A stretch of 64,000 nucleotides of DNA from Erwinia aphidicola (GTDB taxonomy: Bacteria; Pseudomonadota; Gammaproteobacteria; Enterobacterales; Enterobacteriaceae). The DNA lies in assembly GCF_024169515.1 (NCBI RefSeq), contig NZ_JAMKCQ010000001.1:4030001-4094000 (forward strand), given 5' to 3'. The translations under genes and the position numbers were made by a program. Shown one piece after another: positions 1 through 8,055 of this stretch; position 1 is the stretch's first letter, and each line of letters starts with the position of its first letter. The notes beneath the pieces were generated by a model that saw nothing but the letters and a program-made list of their open reading frames with translations, was not told where the DNA came from and did no database searches.

Positions 1-1
1 A

Positions 2-1069
2 AACCTGTCGCAGGGCGCACCAAACTTCCCTTGCGACCCGCTGCTGGTTGATGGTGTCACCCGCGCCATGCAGCAGGGGCATAACCAGTATGCACCGATG
101 ACGGGGTTGGGCGCGCTGAGAGACGTGCTGGCGGAAAAAGTCCACACGCTTTACGGCCAGCAGTATGACGCGGGCAGTGAAGTGCTGATCACCGCCAGCG
201 CCAGCGAGGCGCTCTACTCAGCGATTGCCGGGCTGGTGCATGCGGGCGATGAGGTGATCTTCTTTGAACCCGCGTTCGACAGCTATGCGCCGATTGTGCG
301 CCTGCAGGGGGCGAAAGCCATTGGCCTGAAGTTACAGGTGCCGGAGTTTGCGATTAACTGGGAGGAAGTCAGCGCCGCGATCACCTCGCGCACGCGGATG
401 ATCATCATCAACACACCGCACAACCCCAGTTCACAGGTGCTGAGCCGCGAAGATCTCGACCGGCTGGCAGCGCTGACGCGCAACACCGATATCGTGGTGC
501 TGTCCGATGAAGTGTATGAGCACATCCTGTTTGACGGCCGCAAGCATCACGGCATGGCAACCCACCCGGAGCTGGCGCAGCGCAGCGTGATTGTCTCGTC
601 CTTCGGTAAAACTTTCCACGTGACCGGCTGGCGCGTCGGCTATCTGTTAGCCCCGGCGCAGCTGATGGAGGAGGTGGTTAAAGTGCATCAGTTTATGATG
701 TTCTCCGCCGATACCCCCATGCAGGTAGCGTTTGCCGACTATCTGCGCCAGCCAGCTAACTATCTGGCACTGGGCGAATTCTATCAGCGCAAGCGCGACA
801 CCTTAGCCGCGCTGCTGCAGGATTCGCCGTTCAGGCTGCTGCCATCTGCGGGATCGTTCTTTATGTTGGCCAGCTATGCTGATTTCAGTGACGAGACGGA
901 CAGCGAAATGGTAAAACGTCTGATTGTTGATCATGGTGTGGCGACCATTCCGCTGTCGGCATTTTATACCGATGGCACCGACAATAAATTAATCCGTCTC
1001 TCTTTCGCAAAAGACGAAGCCACTTTGCAGGCGGGCGCACGCGCACTCTGCCAGGTCAAGCCTCGCTAA
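2..1069 (+). CDS. ybdL: PLP-dependent methionine aminotransferase, YbdL type (5' end outside window)
   Basis: The reading frame is open from the first complete codon at base 2, so the start lies upstream of the window; the first in-frame ATG (68) is internal. The visible product begins NLSQGAPNFPCDP, the conserved region near the N-terminus of fold-type I aminotransferases. NTPHNPSSQ, SDEVYEHILF and SSFGKTFHVTGWRVGY follow; the Lys of SFGK should form the Schiff base with pyridoxal phosphate. The sequence resembles E. coli YbdL, which transaminates methionine and some aromatic amino acids with 2-oxo acids in the cytoplasm. The amino-acid binding protein 25 nt downstream probably shares its transcript, suggesting a scavenging or salvage role. 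Exact substrate is not visible. Confidence 0.9.
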   Translation, partial: NLSQGAPNFPCDPLLVDGVTRAMQQGHNQYAPMTGLGALRDVLAEKVHTLYGQQYDAGSEVLITASASEALYSAIAGLVHAGDEVIFFEPAFDSYAPIVRLQGAKAIGLKLQVPEFAINWEEVSAAITSRTRMIIINTPHNPSSQVLSREDLDRLAALTRNTDIVVLSDEVYEHILFDGRKHHGMATHPELAQRSVIVSSFGKTFHVTGWRVGYLLAPAQLMEEVVKVHQFMMFSADTPMQVAFADYLRQPANYLALGEFYQRKRDTLAALLQDSPFRLLPSAGSFFMLASYADFSDETDSEMVKRLIVDHGVATIPLSAFYTDGTDNKLIRLSFAKDEATLQAGARALCQVKPR

Positions 1070-1094
1070 CTTAATCACACTTGAGGGGAAGTAC

Positions 1095-1871
1095 ATGAAG
1101 AAGCTGAACGCGTTGTTGGTGGCGGTAGGCCTGTTGAGTTCTTTGTCCGCGCTGGCGCAGGAGACGCTGCGCTACGGGCTGGAATCGCAGTATCCACCTT
1201 TTGAAAGCCGCAATGCCTCCGGGGAGCTGGAAGGGTTTGATATTGAGCTGGGCAAAGCCATTTGCCAGGCGGGTAACTTCAAGTGCAGCTGGGTTGAGAG
1301 CAGCTTTGACGCCTTAATCCCGGCACTGGCGGCGAAGAAGTTTGATGCCATTAACTCGGCGATGAACATCACCGAAGCACGCATGAAAAGCATCGGCTTC
1401 ACCAAGCCTATTTACCGTATTCCCAGCATGCTAATCGTGAAAACCGGTTCTGGCCTGCAGCCAACCGTGGAGAGCCTGAAAGGTAAGAGCGTGGGCGTGC
1501 TGCAAGGGTCCGTACAGGAAACCTTCGCTAAGAAGCACTGGGAGCCGCAGGGGGTGACCGTAACCTCCTATCAGGACCAGAACCAGGTGTACAACGACAT
1601 GGATGCTGGCCGCCTCGACGGTACGCTGGTGATGTCTGCTGCCGGTCAGTCCGGCTTCCTCGACAAGCCGCAGGGCAAGGGTTACAGCTTCGCCGGTAAA
1701 GCGGTAGAGGATGAGCAGGTGCTGGGCGTGGGAATCGGTTTTGGCCTGCGTAAAGACGACGCTAAGCTGAAGCAGGATCTCGATGCGGCGATTGCTAAAG
1801 TACAGGCTGACGGCACCGTCACCAAGCTGGCTGCCAAGTTCTTCCCCGGCATTGATGTGTCAGTAAAATAA
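1095..1871 (+). CDS. Periplasmic amino-acid ABC transporter substrate-binding protein (ArtJ/HisJ-like)
   Basis: 258 residues with a Sec signal peptide ending near ALAQE, then the SBP_bac_3 fold: LRYGLESQYPPFESRNASGELEGFDIE matches the lysine/arginine/ornithine/histidine binding-protein signature, and FDAINSAMNIT contributes the ligand-site region. An AGGGGAA ribosome binding site precedes the ATG at 1095. No permease or ATPase gene is adjacent, so it either uses a transporter encoded elsewhere or is an orphan binding protein. Basic amino acids are the likely ligands by family resemblance; the ligand cannot be read from sequence. A strong hairpin follows the stop. Confidence 0.88.
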   Translation: MKKLNALLVAVGLLSSLSALAQETLRYGLESQYPPFESRNASGELEGFDIELGKAICQAGNFKCSWVESSFDALIPALAAKKFDAINSAMNITEARMKSIGFTKPIYRIPSMLIVKTGSGLQPTVESLKGKSVGVLQGSVQETFAKKHWEPQGVTVTSYQDQNQVYNDMDAGRLDGTLVMSAAGQSGFLDKPQGKGYSFAGKAVEDEQVLGVGIGFGLRKDDAKLKQDLDAAIAKVQADGTVTKLAAKFFPGIDVSVK

Positions 1872-1886
1872 TACTTTCCCGGTACA

Positions 1887-1914
1887 GCGAAGCGACGGCA
1901 AGATGTCGCTTCGC
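1887..1914 (+). terminator. Hairpin after the binding-protein gene
   Basis: A perfect 10-bp stem (GCGAAGCGAC / GTCGCTTCGC) with an 8-nt loop lies 15 nt after the stop codon. There is no clear T-run, so it may be an mRNA-stabilising hairpin or a weak terminator. Confidence 0.6.
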
Positions 1915-2281
1915 CACTGACTTCTCCTCAATATTTTCAATCTAATTATCCCGTTAGAAATTTAAGCCTTAATGTGTTTATTAAGTAAAAATTCGCTGGG
2001 CAAGACTTTTTCAAAAAAACTCAGAAAACGCACGAATGGAACTACACTTCCGATTCAAGTATATTATATTTCTCCGTTTTCTATTAAATCTAAAAAATTT
2101 ATTTTTTTGCTCACTCTTTGTAATTTATATGAAAATTTAAATGCCAATGCTATTAACCATCAAAGCATGATCTCCAGCACATTTCTAAATAAAAATATTC
2201 AGTATTATTGTTTTGTCCCTGTTGGTTTTAGTGTTCGTTAAAGTCAGTTTCGATTTTTAAAAACATGGAAGGATAAAATAA
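1915..2281. other. AT-rich gap at the left edge of the low-GC insert
   Basis: Composition changes abruptly here from GC-rich to strongly AT-rich. An 89-codon open frame (1972-2241) has no convincing ribosome binding site and no recognisable domain, so I do not call it a gene. The gap probably holds the promoter of the glycosyltransferase-like gene at 2282. I see no tRNA, integrase or flanking direct repeat that would mark a classical integration site. Confidence 0.5.
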
Positions 2282-3142
2282 ATGGATATATCTATAAGGT
2301 TGGCGAATTCTTTAGGCTGTTCTGTAGCAGGAACGGCTGTTGTTCATAGTATTTATGAAAAATTTAAAGGCGAGAATATCTCCGTTTATACAAAGTTTCC
2401 TAGCCTTTTATCTGGCATTGAAGGTATCGATGTTGTAACTGCAGTAACAGAACTCGATGATTTCTTTGACGTCGACTTGCGTAAGTATACTGAACGGCGC
2501 CCCCACAATTCCTTCCCTTATCGACCAAGTTTTTATCATATGCTAGAGATGGCCGAGGAACAACTCAAATGTACACTCCCTATCTGTAATCCTAAGATAA
2601 TTATCCAGCCAGAGGAAATTAAAATTGCACGTGAGAAAGTGGCGCGATACACAAAGCCTGTTGTTTGGTTACAAACCATATCAAAAAGTTTCAACCGAAA
2701 TTGGCCAGCTGAAAATTGGTCTCAACTAACTGAATTTTTCAAATCAAAATGCATATTTATTGATCTCTCAAAGGCAGAATATTCTCTGCGAGAGTATCTT
2801 GCTGTAACAACACAATGTTATGCTGGGATTTGCCTTGATAGTTTTTTAATACATGGTTCTGCAGCGGTAGGTGCACAAAATGTGATAACGATTTTGGGAA
2901 GTTCAAGACCCCAAGTTGTGACCTATCCGGGTCAATCGCTTTGCTATTCATCCAGTTCATGCGAAGCTCAGCCATGCGGTATGCATGGTTATTATAGAGG
3001 ATGTTCAGCTGTATTTGATAATCACTTCAATAATAACCTATGCATTCATCAAAGTCCCATTTGCATGGAGGGTGTTTCTTTTCAACAAGTTGTAGGGAAA
3101 CTTAAAAAAATACTCTCTGGCTTTAAAGTGAAGACTACTTAA
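2282..3142 (+). CDS. GT9-like (ADP-heptose:LPS heptosyltransferase family) glycosyltransferase, AT-rich
   Basis: 286 residues; the start is supported by GGAAGGA 8 nt before the ATG. The N-terminus IRLANSLGCSVAGTAVVHSI parallels the RxGNSLGDxxxxTP loop of heptosyltransferases. The second half has WPAENWSQL, a Leu/Arg/Glu segment (SLREYLAV) and DSFLIHGSAAVGAQNVITILG, which align with the nucleotide-sugar-binding C-domain (usually [22 protein letters not shown]). A cysteine-rich tail (SCEAQPCG...GC) resembles the C-terminal Cys pattern of some GT9 enzymes. It is shorter than usual (about 320-350). Codon use is far more AT-rich than the flanks, indicating horizontal acquisition. Acceptor and donor are unknown; surface polysaccharide modification is an inference. 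Confidence 0.7.
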   Translation: MDISIRLANSLGCSVAGTAVVHSIYEKFKGENISVYTKFPSLLSGIEGIDVVTAVTELDDFFDVDLRKYTERRPHNSFPYRPSFYHMLEMAEEQLKCTLPICNPKIIIQPEEIKIAREKVARYTKPVVWLQTISKSFNRNWPAENWSQLTEFFKSKCIFIDLSKAEYSLREYLAVTTQCYAGICLDSFLIHGSAAVGAQNVITILGSSRPQVVTYPGQSLCYSSSSCEAQPCGMHGYYRGCSAVFDNHFNNNLCIHQSPICMEGVSFQQVVGKLKKILSGFKVKTT

Positions 3143-3233
3143 TTCAACGAGTCGTGTTTATAATTTCGATTAAATTTAATGAAATTAATTAGTTAGTAGT
3201 TGTTTTGTTCATTTTAATTCTCAGGTGATATTA

Positions 3234-3839
3234 ATGAGGAAAAATAAAAAGAATGTAATACTTCAAGATGTAGCTAAAAAAATAGGCGTTTCATCTATGA
3301 CTGTATCTAGATTTTTAAATTGTCCAAATCTGGTTTCGGAAGAAACAAGAGAAAAAATTGAGAGGGCAATTTCCGATTTAAATTATGTGCAATGTGGTTT
3401 GAAGTCGGAAAATATAAAAATTTGCGATATTGCTAATGAAGCCGGTTTATCACCTATGACTGTATCGAGGGCTGTAAGTAAGCCTCAGCTCGTGTCTGAG
3501 AAAACTAGGTTCTATATAGAACAGACTATCTCTCGAATGAGCAGCAGGAAAAAAGAATCACAAAACTCTCTAGCATTGTCTGAAAATGATTTTTTATTTA
3601 TGTTTTTTTGTATGAATCTTGATATGGCACTCGTTATTAACTATATAAAAAATGTATATGAACGTGGAGTGATACCATGTGTGCTGCCTTACGAAACAAA
3701 AACTGAACTTCTATCTAATATCTCAAGAGTAAGGTGTATATGTCATTGTGAATTGGTTGTTTTATCTGATAATGACGATGTTGATTTTAGTGATCTTACA
3801 TCTATAGTTAATGTTATAAATATTGCAAGAGAAATTTAA
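3234..3839 (+). CDS. Small protein with two tandem LacI-type DNA-binding domains and a vestigial effector region
   Basis: 201 residues from the ATG at 3234, chosen because AGGTG at 3223-3227 sits 6 nt upstream; an alternative GTG at 3225 overlaps that site. Residues about 7-53 (VILQDVAKKIGVSSMTVSRF...SEETREKIERAISDLNY) form a complete LacI headpiece with its hinge-like end. Residues about 60-105 (IKICDIANEAGLSPMTVSRA...SEKTRFYIEQTISRM) are a second, clearly homologous copy. Only about 95 residues follow, far too few for the usual 270-residue periplasmic-binding-like sensor domain. LacI proteins normally dimerise through that domain, so this protein may bind DNA as a monomeric pseudo-dimer. 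Low GC and the neighbouring glycosyltransferase suggest it regulates the insert. Confidence 0.75.
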   Translation: MRKNKKNVILQDVAKKIGVSSMTVSRFLNCPNLVSEETREKIERAISDLNYVQCGLKSENIKICDIANEAGLSPMTVSRAVSKPQLVSEKTRFYIEQTISRMSSRKKESQNSLALSENDFLFMFFCMNLDMALVINYIKNVYERGVIPCVLPYETKTELLSNISRVRCICHCELVVLSDNDDVDFSDLTSIVNVINIAREI

Positions 3840-3993
3840 TTTTTAGAGATTTAACTTATCTATTATGCTTAAATGACTTTAAACTCCAGATTATTCGGTT
3901 GAAAACAGTTTGACTAACTTGAGATTAGTTTAACTAATCAATGATGTTTTTTAATTACTTAGTTTCTTTCTGATTATTTGTTAAGGAGATATA

Positions 3994-4887
3994 ATGTCCG
4001 TTAATAAAACTAACGATCTTGATTCTGTTGAATATCCATTCCCACCTTTTCCTGAACAGACTCAGCTAGCTCCAGGGCTGGCCAACAAAATGATACCTTT
4101 ACCTGATCATGGTGAATTAAGCTATAAGGGTAGTGGGCGTTTAGTTGGCCGTAAAGCTCTGATTACAGGAGGGGACTCCGGTATCGGTCGTGCGGTCGCC
4201 ATCGCTTATGCTCGCGAGGGAGCTGATGTGGCAATCAATTATCTTCCTGAAGAAGAATCTGATGCTGTTGAAGTGATCCGCCTGATTGAAGCGGAGGGAA
4301 GGGTAGCTGTCGCTCTTCCAGGAGATATTTGCGATGAAGCGTTCTGCAAAAGGTTAGTCAAAGAAGCCGCCTCCAGACTTGGAGGTATTGATATTTTAGT
4401 TAACAATGCAGGGCGTCAGCAATACAATGAATCTATTCGGAATTTAAAGACTGAAGATTTTGATGCAACGTTCAAAATAAACGTTTATGCGATGTTTTGG
4501 ATAACTAAAGAAGCTGTAAATCACCTTCCCAGAGGGGCTTCAATTATTAATACCAGTTCAATTCAGGCGTTTGATCCTAACGAGATCCTGCTTGACTATG
4601 CTCAAACTAAAGCTTGTATTGTTGCCTTTACCAAATCACTGGCAAAGCAGTTGGCCAAAGAAGGTATTCGAGTCAATGCAGTTGCACCTGGGCCATACTG
4701 GACCGCTTTGCAACCTAGCGGTGGACAGCCAACGAATAAGGTAAGTACTTTTGGCGCTTCTACGCCGCTAGGGAGACCTGGACAACCAGCAGAAATTGCA
4801 TCGCTTTATGTGACAATGGCCTCGACTGAAAATAGTTACAGTTCCGGACAAGTCTGGTGTTCTGACGGTGGAACTGGAACAATATGA
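3994..4887 (+). CDS. SDR family oxidoreductase, YghA-like long form
   Basis: 297 residues with an AAGGAGAT ribosome binding site. A 45-residue N-terminal extension (EYPFPPFPEQTQLAPGLANKM) is typical of YghA-type dehydrogenases. The Rossmann motif TGGDSGIGR binds NAD(P), NNAGRQQ is the usual NNAG element, and the catalytic residues appear as Ser in INTSSIQAF and YAQTK. The C-terminus SGQVWCSDGGTGTI is complete. Its GC content lies between the AT-rich insert upstream and the GC-rich backbone downstream, so it may have arrived with the insert or be an older acquisition. These enzymes reduce or oxidise small carbonyls/alcohols in the cytoplasm; the substrate is unknown. Confidence 0.88.
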   Translation: MSVNKTNDLDSVEYPFPPFPEQTQLAPGLANKMIPLPDHGELSYKGSGRLVGRKALITGGDSGIGRAVAIAYAREGADVAINYLPEEESDAVEVIRLIEAEGRVAVALPGDICDEAFCKRLVKEAASRLGGIDILVNNAGRQQYNESIRNLKTEDFDATFKINVYAMFWITKEAVNHLPRGASIINTSSIQAFDPNEILLDYAQTKACIVAFTKSLAKQLAKEGIRVNAVAPGPYWTALQPSGGQPTNKVSTFGASTPLGRPGQPAEIASLYVTMASTENSYSSGQVWCSDGGTGTI

Positions 4888-4944
4888 CTTTTTTATGAAC
4901 CTATCCGCCTCATTCTATTACTTTCCTTTCTTCCAATGTCCCAT

Positions 4945-5012
4945 GGGTCGGGCATGCCCGATCCCCGACGAAAATGTTGCTGGAGATCGTAGGGTCGAGG
5001 CATGCCTCGACC
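4945..5012. repeat. Two adjacent palindromes of the GGTC(G/A)..GCATGC class
   Basis: TCGGGCATGCCCGA (4948-4961, flanked by GGG/TCC) and the perfect 20-nt palindrome GGTCGAGGCATGCCTCGACC (4993-5012) lie between the convergent SDR and pepT genes. Related palindromes occur at 39154, 41591, 54872 and 59681, always at gene ends. They may act as bidirectional terminators or mRNA-end stabilisers. Confidence 0.7.
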
Positions 5013-5032
5013 GTATTTCTTTCCGCCGACTA

Positions 5033-6265
5033 TCACTCCGCTGCCAGCAGGCAAATTTTCTCTGCCAGCAGGTAAGATTTCACAAACGACGGGATCGGCA
5101 GGAACTCAAATTTCGAGTGGAAGTTATGCGCCCCGGTAAAGAAGTTCGGCGTTAACAGACCCTTGGCCGACAGTGCTGCGCCATCGGTGCCGCCGCGCAT
5201 TGGGATCACCTTCGGTTCAATCTCTAACTGCTTCATCGCCTCAAAGATCAGTTCGATCGGGCGGCGATCGTCGCCAATAGCATTGCTGATATTGCTGTAG
5301 GTATCGCTGATGCTGACTTCAACTTTTCCGGTTGGGTAGGCCTGACGGATTTTCTCCGCCACGTCATGCATCTGCTGTTTGCGTGCGGCAAAACTGACGA
5401 GGTCAAAATCACGAATTGAAGCCTTCAGACGCGTCTCGCTGGCGTTGGCCTGCATGTCGTTAAACCAGGTGTAGCCTTCGCGCCCCTCGGTATGCTCCGG
5501 CGTCTGCTGACGGTCGAAGTGGCTGATAAAGTCCCACGCCATCAGCAGCGGATTGACCAGCACCCCTTTGCCCGACATCGGGTGTGCTGTTACACCGGTC
5601 AGGCGGATTTCAGCGGCAGCGGCGTTAAAGTTCTCATAAACCACTTCGCCCAGCTCGCAGCAGTCGATAGTGTAGGCAAAATCGACGTCAAAACGGGCTT
5701 TTAAATCCAGCGCCTTCGCACCGCGCAGGCCGATCTCTTCATCCGGCACAAACGCCACCACGATATCGCCGTGGGCGTGCTGCGCATTCAGGTTTTCCAT
5801 CAGCGTCATCACCACTGTGACCGCCGCTTTATTGTCGGCGCCGAGCACGCTGGTGCCGTCGCTGAAGATGATTTCCTGGCCGTGATAGGCGCGGATCTCC
5901 GGGTGTTCCGCGCTGCGCAGCCAGATATCCTGCGTTTGGTTCAGGCACAGATCCTCACCCTCATAGCGCAGCGTCTGCGGATGAATATGCGGTGACAGCC
6001 CGACGTCGACGGTATCGATATGGGTGATAAAGCCAATGCGCGGCGCATCAGGGCGGTTGCCGGGCTTAACGGCGGTAACGGTAGCAAACTCATCAATCAC
6101 CACCTTTTCCAGCCCGAGCTGGCGCAGCTCGTCAGCCAGCATTTGCGCCATCTGATGCTGTTCCGGCGTGCTCGGCAGCACGGTTGCTGCGGCATCACTC
6201 TGGCTGGTAACGGCCAGATAACGATAAAAACGCTGAGTCAGCTGGCTCGCCAGGTTGTCGGTCAT
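5033..6265 (-). CDS. pepT: Peptidase T (tripeptide aminopeptidase)
   Basis: 410 residues, close to the 408 of E. coli PepT. It removes N-terminal residues from tripeptides in the cytoplasm using two zinc ions. The M20B metal and catalytic motifs are all present: HIDTVD, LGADNKAAV, PDEEIGLRG, YTIDCCELGE and the C-terminal GAHNFHSKFE. It is transcribed convergently with the SDR gene. Its start at 6265 is separated by about 130 nt from the divergent DppA-like binding-protein gene, a pairing that fits peptide uptake and hydrolysis. Confidence 0.97.
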   Translation of the reverse strand: MTDNLASQLTQRFYRYLAVTSQSDAAATVLPSTPEQHQMAQMLADELRQLGLEKVVIDEFATVTAVKPGNRPDAPRIGFITHIDTVDVGLSPHIHPQTLRYEGEDLCLNQTQDIWLRSAEHPEIRAYHGQEIIFSDGTSVLGADNKAAVTVVMTLMENLNAQHAHGDIVVAFVPDEEIGLRGAKALDLKARFDVDFAYTIDCCELGEVVYENFNAAAAEIRLTGVTAHPMSGKGVLVNPLLMAWDFISHFDRQQTPEHTEGREGYTWFNDMQANASETRLKASIRDFDLVSFAARKQQMHDVAEKIRQAYPTGKVEVSISDTYSNISNAIGDDRRPIELIFEAMKQLEIEPKVIPMRGGTDGAALSAKGLLTPNFFTGAHNFHSKFEFLPIPSFVKSYLLAEKICLLAAE

Positions 6266-6393
6266 AACGTTTCCTTATTTGTCGCGAACTATAAAGGTTC
6301 TGTAGAGTTGCCAATCGTGTTATTTATTAAACAGATATCTTTTTGTTTTACGCATCACCCCCTGACAAAGTCAAATAAAAAGCGAGGATGGAG

Positions 6394-7986
6394 ATGAAGA
6401 AAGTGGTATTACGCACGGTACTGGCGGCTCTGGCGCTCACCGTGGCCTCTGGGGCAGCCGCAAAAACGCTGGTGTTCTGTTCGGAAGGGTCGCCGGAAAA
6501 CTTTAACCCTCAGCTGTACACCTCCGGCACCAGCGTGGATGCCAGCGCGGTGCCGATTTATAACCGCCTGGTGGATTTCACACCGGGTACCACCGACCTG
6601 ATCCCGAGCCTCGCCGAGAGCTGGGATATCAGCCCGGACGGCAAGGTTTATACCTTCCACCTGCGCAAAGGCGTTAAGTTCCACAGCAGTAAAAGCTATA
6701 AGCCGACGCGCGATTTCAACGCCGACGACGTTATCTTCTCGTTTATGCGGCAGAAAGATCCGGCTAACCCGTATCACAACGTCTCTAACGGCAGCTACAC
6801 CAACTTTGAAAGCCTGGAGTTTGGCACGCTGCTGCAAAAAATTGAGAAGGTGGACGACCACACCGTGCGCTTTACGCTGGCCCATGCCGAGGCGCCATTC
6901 CTCGCCGATCTCGGCTGGTATTTTGCATCGATCCTCTCCGCCGAATATGCCGATGCGATGCTAAAGGCCGGCACGCCGGAGAAAGTGGACCGCGACCCTA
7001 TCGGCACCGGGCCATTTGAGCTGGTGCAGTACCAGAAGGACGCGCGCATTCTGTACCGTGCCTTCCCGGACTACTGGCAGGGCAAAGCGAAACTGGATCG
7101 TCTGGTATTCAGCATCACCCCTGATGCCTCGGTACGTGCTGCCAAGCTGGAGAAAAACGAATGCCAGGTGATGCCATTCCCAAACCCTGCCGACCTTAAG
7201 CGCCTGGGCGAAGACAAAAATATCACCCTGATGCAGAAGGCCGGGCTCAACACCGGTTTCCTCGCGTTTAACACCCAGAAAGCCCCGCTGGATAACGTCA
7301 AAGTGCGCCAGGCGCTGAGTATGGCGATCAACAAACCGGCGATTATCGAAGCGGTATTCCAGGGCACCGGCACCGCAGCGAAAAATCTGCTGCCGCCGGG
7401 GGTGTGGAGCGCTGACCAGGACCTGAAGGATTACGATTACGACGTAGAAAAAGCCAAGGCATTGCTGAAAGAAGCCGGAATAGCCCCTGGCACCAGCATT
7501 GACCTGTGGGCGATGCCGGTGCAGCGCCCTTATAACCCAAACGCGCGACGCATGGCCGAAATGATCCAGGCTGACTGGGCGAAAGTGGGCATCAAAGCGA
7601 ATATCGTCAGCTTCGAATGGGGGGAGTACCTCAAACGGGTGAAAAACGGCGAACACCAGGCCGCGCTGATGGGCTGGACCACCGCAACCGGGGATCCGGA
7701 TAACTTCTTCGGTCCGCTATTCAGCTGTACTTCGGCCAACGGTGGGTCAAACTCGTCGAAGTGGTGCTACCAGCCCTTTGACCAGCTGATTACCAAAGCG
7801 CGCGCCGAGCAGGATCACGACAAGCGCGTGGCGATGTACCGGGAGGCGCAGCAGATCATGCACGACCAGGCCCCAGCGGTGATGATTGCGCACTCAACCA
7901 TTTTCGAACCGGTGCGCAAAGAGGTGAGCGGTTACGAAGTCGATCCCTTCGGTAAGCATATTTTTTATCAGGTAGAGATGAAATAA
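6394..7986 (+). CDS. Periplasmic dipeptide/peptide ABC transporter substrate-binding protein (DppA-like)
   Basis: 530 residues from the ATG at 6394, preferred over 6388 because AGG at 6385-6387 is then correctly spaced. A signal peptide (VVLRTVLAALALTVASGAAAK) is followed by KTLVFCSEGSPENFNPQLYTSG, the characteristic start of DppA. SBP_bac_5 motifs follow (ESWDISPDGKVYTFHLRKGVKF; RDPIGTGPFE). E. coli DppA is about 535 residues and also binds heme. Here no permease or ATPase genes follow, so it may be a second, stand-alone DppA paralogue that feeds a Dpp transporter encoded elsewhere. Divergence from pepT fits peptide nutrition. Confidence 0.9.
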   Translation: MKKVVLRTVLAALALTVASGAAAKTLVFCSEGSPENFNPQLYTSGTSVDASAVPIYNRLVDFTPGTTDLIPSLAESWDISPDGKVYTFHLRKGVKFHSSKSYKPTRDFNADDVIFSFMRQKDPANPYHNVSNGSYTNFESLEFGTLLQKIEKVDDHTVRFTLAHAEAPFLADLGWYFASILSAEYADAMLKAGTPEKVDRDPIGTGPFELVQYQKDARILYRAFPDYWQGKAKLDRLVFSITPDASVRAAKLEKNECQVMPFPNPADLKRLGEDKNITLMQKAGLNTGFLAFNTQKAPLDNVKVRQALSMAINKPAIIEAVFQGTGTAAKNLLPPGVWSADQDLKDYDYDVEKAKALLKEAGIAPGTSIDLWAMPVQRPYNPNARRMAEMIQADWAKVGIKANIVSFEWGEYLKRVKNGEHQAALMGWTTATGDPDNFFGPLFSCTSANGGSNSSKWCYQPFDQLITKARAEQDHDKRVAMYREAQQIMHDQAPAVMIAHSTIFEPVRKEVSGYEVDPFGKHIFYQVEMK

Positions 7987-8003
7987 AACAGCGGCTTGAA
8001 TGT

Positions 8004-8036
8004 CGTAGGGGGCGACCTTCTTTTTCGGTCGCCCCA
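8004..8036. terminator. Palindromic repeat/terminator (GTAGGGG-CGACC class)
   Basis: GGGGCGACC and GGTCGCCCC pair around a T-rich loop 18 nt after the DppA-like stop, between convergent genes. It is one of about ten dispersed copies in the window. Confidence 0.75.
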
Positions 8037-8055
8037 CCAACGGCACGCAGCCATA

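Noticed and set aside
1972..2241. 89-codon open frame in AT-rich DNA
   Set aside because: No convincing ribosome binding site, no recognisable domain and a composition expected of open frames in non-coding AT-rich sequence.
4868..5155. 95-codon frame after the SDR gene
   Set aside because: It runs through two palindromes and into the antisense of pepT; no family resemblance.
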